Positions 63,036-64,000 of a DNA stretch of 64,000 nt are shown here, one piece after another. Both the position numbers and the translations under genes were made by a program. Within the stretch, counting starts at the first letter, position 1, and each line of letters starts with the position of its first letter. A model generated the notes under the pieces. That model had not been told where the DNA came from. It searched no databases and saw only the letters and a list, made by a program, of their open reading frames with translations. The DNA is from G965216255 sp965216255 (lineage in GTDB: Bacteria > Bacteroidota > Rhodothermia > Rhodothermales > Bin80): assembly GCA_965216255.1 (NCBI GenBank), contig OZ244148.1, forward strand, positions 2,108,001 to 2,172,000, in the 5' to 3' direction.

Positions 63036-64000
63036 GTGCCCATACATCGGCCACTCGCAAGACTGGGCTTCTTTGCTGCGGGTGCATTGGCAGGATGGCT
63101 CATCCTGGCACACGCGGCACAGGGAGACAATTCCCGGCGCCTTGCATCGTATGCTACCCCAGAAGATGTCCTCGTAGGTAGTGCCCGCGCTGACACGGAC
63201 ACCGTGGGGCTCTACCAGGTGGACTCGCTCCTGTCCTTTATTCGGCTGCTGGGCGCCGATTCCCTGCGCGCCCTTATCGACTCCATCGGCGCCGATTCCG
63301 CACTGTGGGCGCTAGTGGACTCCTTAGCCCCCATAGACACAAATTACCGCACGCAGCGGTACTTGGCCGGGCTGTGGCGAAGGAGCAGGATAGCATCCAC
63401 CTTCCCCCGCGAACGGCGATCCTTTGCTGTGAAGCCGTTCGGCAGGCACAGCCTGGAACTGGATTCCACCAGCGATGACTACCTGGCCCGGGAATTGGTT
63501 GGTGACAGTGATATCCGTATTCCGCTGCAATATGGCCGCGCGCTCTACCGCCAACGAAAGATGGAGGCGAGCCTGGAGCGCAACTGGTCTCAGCTAATCA
63601 GTCAGCGCCGCGCGCAGCAGCAGCGGCGGCAGCGCGGCGGGCTGGGGTTGTCCATTACCGTGCCGGGAGGGCGCCAGAGCGGCTTCACGACCATTTTCGG
63701 CAAGAACGAGGTGGACCTGCGTGTAACAGGGACGGCCGACATTCGGGCCGGATTTGATTACCGCAAGAGTGACCAGCAGGTTATTCTGGGACAGGGTGCC
63801 CGCGTTGACCCCGATTTCAAGATGAACCAACGTCTCGGTGTCACGGGGACAATTGGGGACAAGATGCACGTGGGCGTGGACTGGGATACGCAGCGGCAAT
63901 TCGACTACCAGAACCAGCTCAAACTCCAGTATTCCGGATACGAGGATGAGATCATCCAGAGCATCGAAGCCGGAAACGTCTTCCTTCAGACACCGTCCTC
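63036..64000 (+). CDS. sprA: T9SS outer-membrane translocon SprA/Sov, N-terminal part (truncated by window)
   Basis: The first 321 residues of the SprA translocon, which forms the giant outer-membrane barrel of the type IX secretion system. A GTG start is chosen because it gives a signal peptide (LGFFAAGALAGWLILAHAAQ). SprA marks: the segment GLGLSITVPGGRQSGFTTIFGKNEVDLRVTGTADIRAGF in pieces (SITVPG, FGKNEVDLRVTG), FKMNQRLGVTGTIGDKMHVGVDWDTQRQFDYQNQLKLQYSGYEDEIIQSIEAGNVFL (marked by GDKxxVxxDxxT and EDEIIQSIEAGNV). The window ends inside the gene. The GH5 protein encoded at 18029-20644 carries a tail of the kind this system exports. Confidence 0.9.
   Translation, partial: MPIHRPLARLGFFAAGALAGWLILAHAAQGDNSRRLASYATPEDVLVGSARADTDTVGLYQVDSLLSFIRLLGADSLRALIDSIGADSALWALVDSLAPIDTNYRTQRYLAGLWRRSRIASTFPRERRSFAVKPFGRHSLELDSTSDDYLARELVGDSDIRIPLQYGRALYRQRKMEASLERNWSQLISQRRAQQQRRQRGGLGLSITVPGGRQSGFTTIFGKNEVDLRVTGTADIRAGFDYRKSDQQVILGQGARVDPDFKMNQRLGVTGTIGDKMHVGVDWDTQRQFDYQNQLKLQYSGYEDEIIQSIEAGNVFLQTPS

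Noticed and set aside
1..64000. CRISPR arrays, tRNA and rRNA genes
   Set aside because: No regularly spaced short repeats and no T-loop (GTTCGAATC-type) or rRNA signature sequences were seen on either strand by eye.

Overview
The window reads as chromosomal DNA of a GC-rich member of the Bacteroidota/Rhodothermota group, most likely Rhodothermia-like. The grounds are a SprA (type IX secretion, T9SS) gene running off the right end, a secreted glycosidase ending in a T9SS-type sorting tail, a complete bat aerotolerance-type operon, parA-parB followed by a DUF5683 gene, a DUF5916 outer-membrane-type gene, paired TonB energy transducers, serine palmitoyltransferase, and a class II (B12-dependent) ribonucleotide reductase. 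No tRNA, rRNA or CRISPR array was recognised.

Layout. 0.7-6.4 kb: three co-oriented exported repeat proteins (FG-GAP/LVIVD, heme-less cytochrome-like plus YVTN propeller, VCBS/FG-GAP lipoprotein). 7.2-12.8 kb: nrdJ, a small orphan and a CCA-adding/PcnB-type enzyme. 13.0-18.0 kb: a decayed stretch holding a DUF5916 gene with a frameshift and an in-frame stop, then a mercuric-reductase-like flavoprotein gene broken by a C7-tract frameshift and by a TnpB element. 18.0-27.5 kb: a Spondin-GH5-CBM6-T9SS fusion, a TPM-domain lipoprotein, hisI, yidD, moaB, an Ig-like lipoprotein and nnr. 27.6-30.7 kb: two tonB paralogues separated by a wrecked IS110-family transposase gene. 31.0-33.6 kb: an intact IS21-family element with a 6-bp target duplication. 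34.1-39.7 kb: rpiA, two MacB/FtsX-type permeases, a DUF5989 microprotein and a UvrD-like helicase. 39.9-41.2 kb: a second TnpB element. 41.2-43.6 kb: parA, parB, DUF5683. 43.6-44.6 kb: a glycosyltransferase pseudogene. 44.8-47.3 kb: a sphingolipid pair (Spt plus a GNAT-like acyltransferase). 47.3-49.2 kb: YceI, purQ and rhomboid, tightly packed. 49.3-56.6 kb: DUF58, DUF4381 and batABCDE. 56.7-60.0 kb: dnaX, ybaB, an orphan and recR. 60.0-62.8 kb: a coupled operon of DUF4440 lipoprotein, SDR, 40-residue membrane peptide and sodium:solute symporter. 63.0 kb to the end: the start of sprA.

The most unusual signal is the pair of TnpB elements. TnpB normally rides IS200/IS605 or IS607 elements, which have no terminal inverted repeats and leave no target duplication. 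Both copies here are bounded by related terminal inverted repeats beginning GGG. The first is flanked by a perfect 8-bp duplication (TATGCATT), and removing the element plus one duplicate restores the host reading frame exactly. That is the signature of cut-and-paste by a DDE-type transposase acting in trans. The second copy has an intact reading frame but carries Val where the first RuvC Asp should be, so it may be a nuclease-dead TnpB. The many broken genes (DUF5916, flavoprotein, TnpB copy 1, IS110, glycosyltransferase) point to local genome erosion, or in part to assembly error; the sequence alone cannot separate the two.
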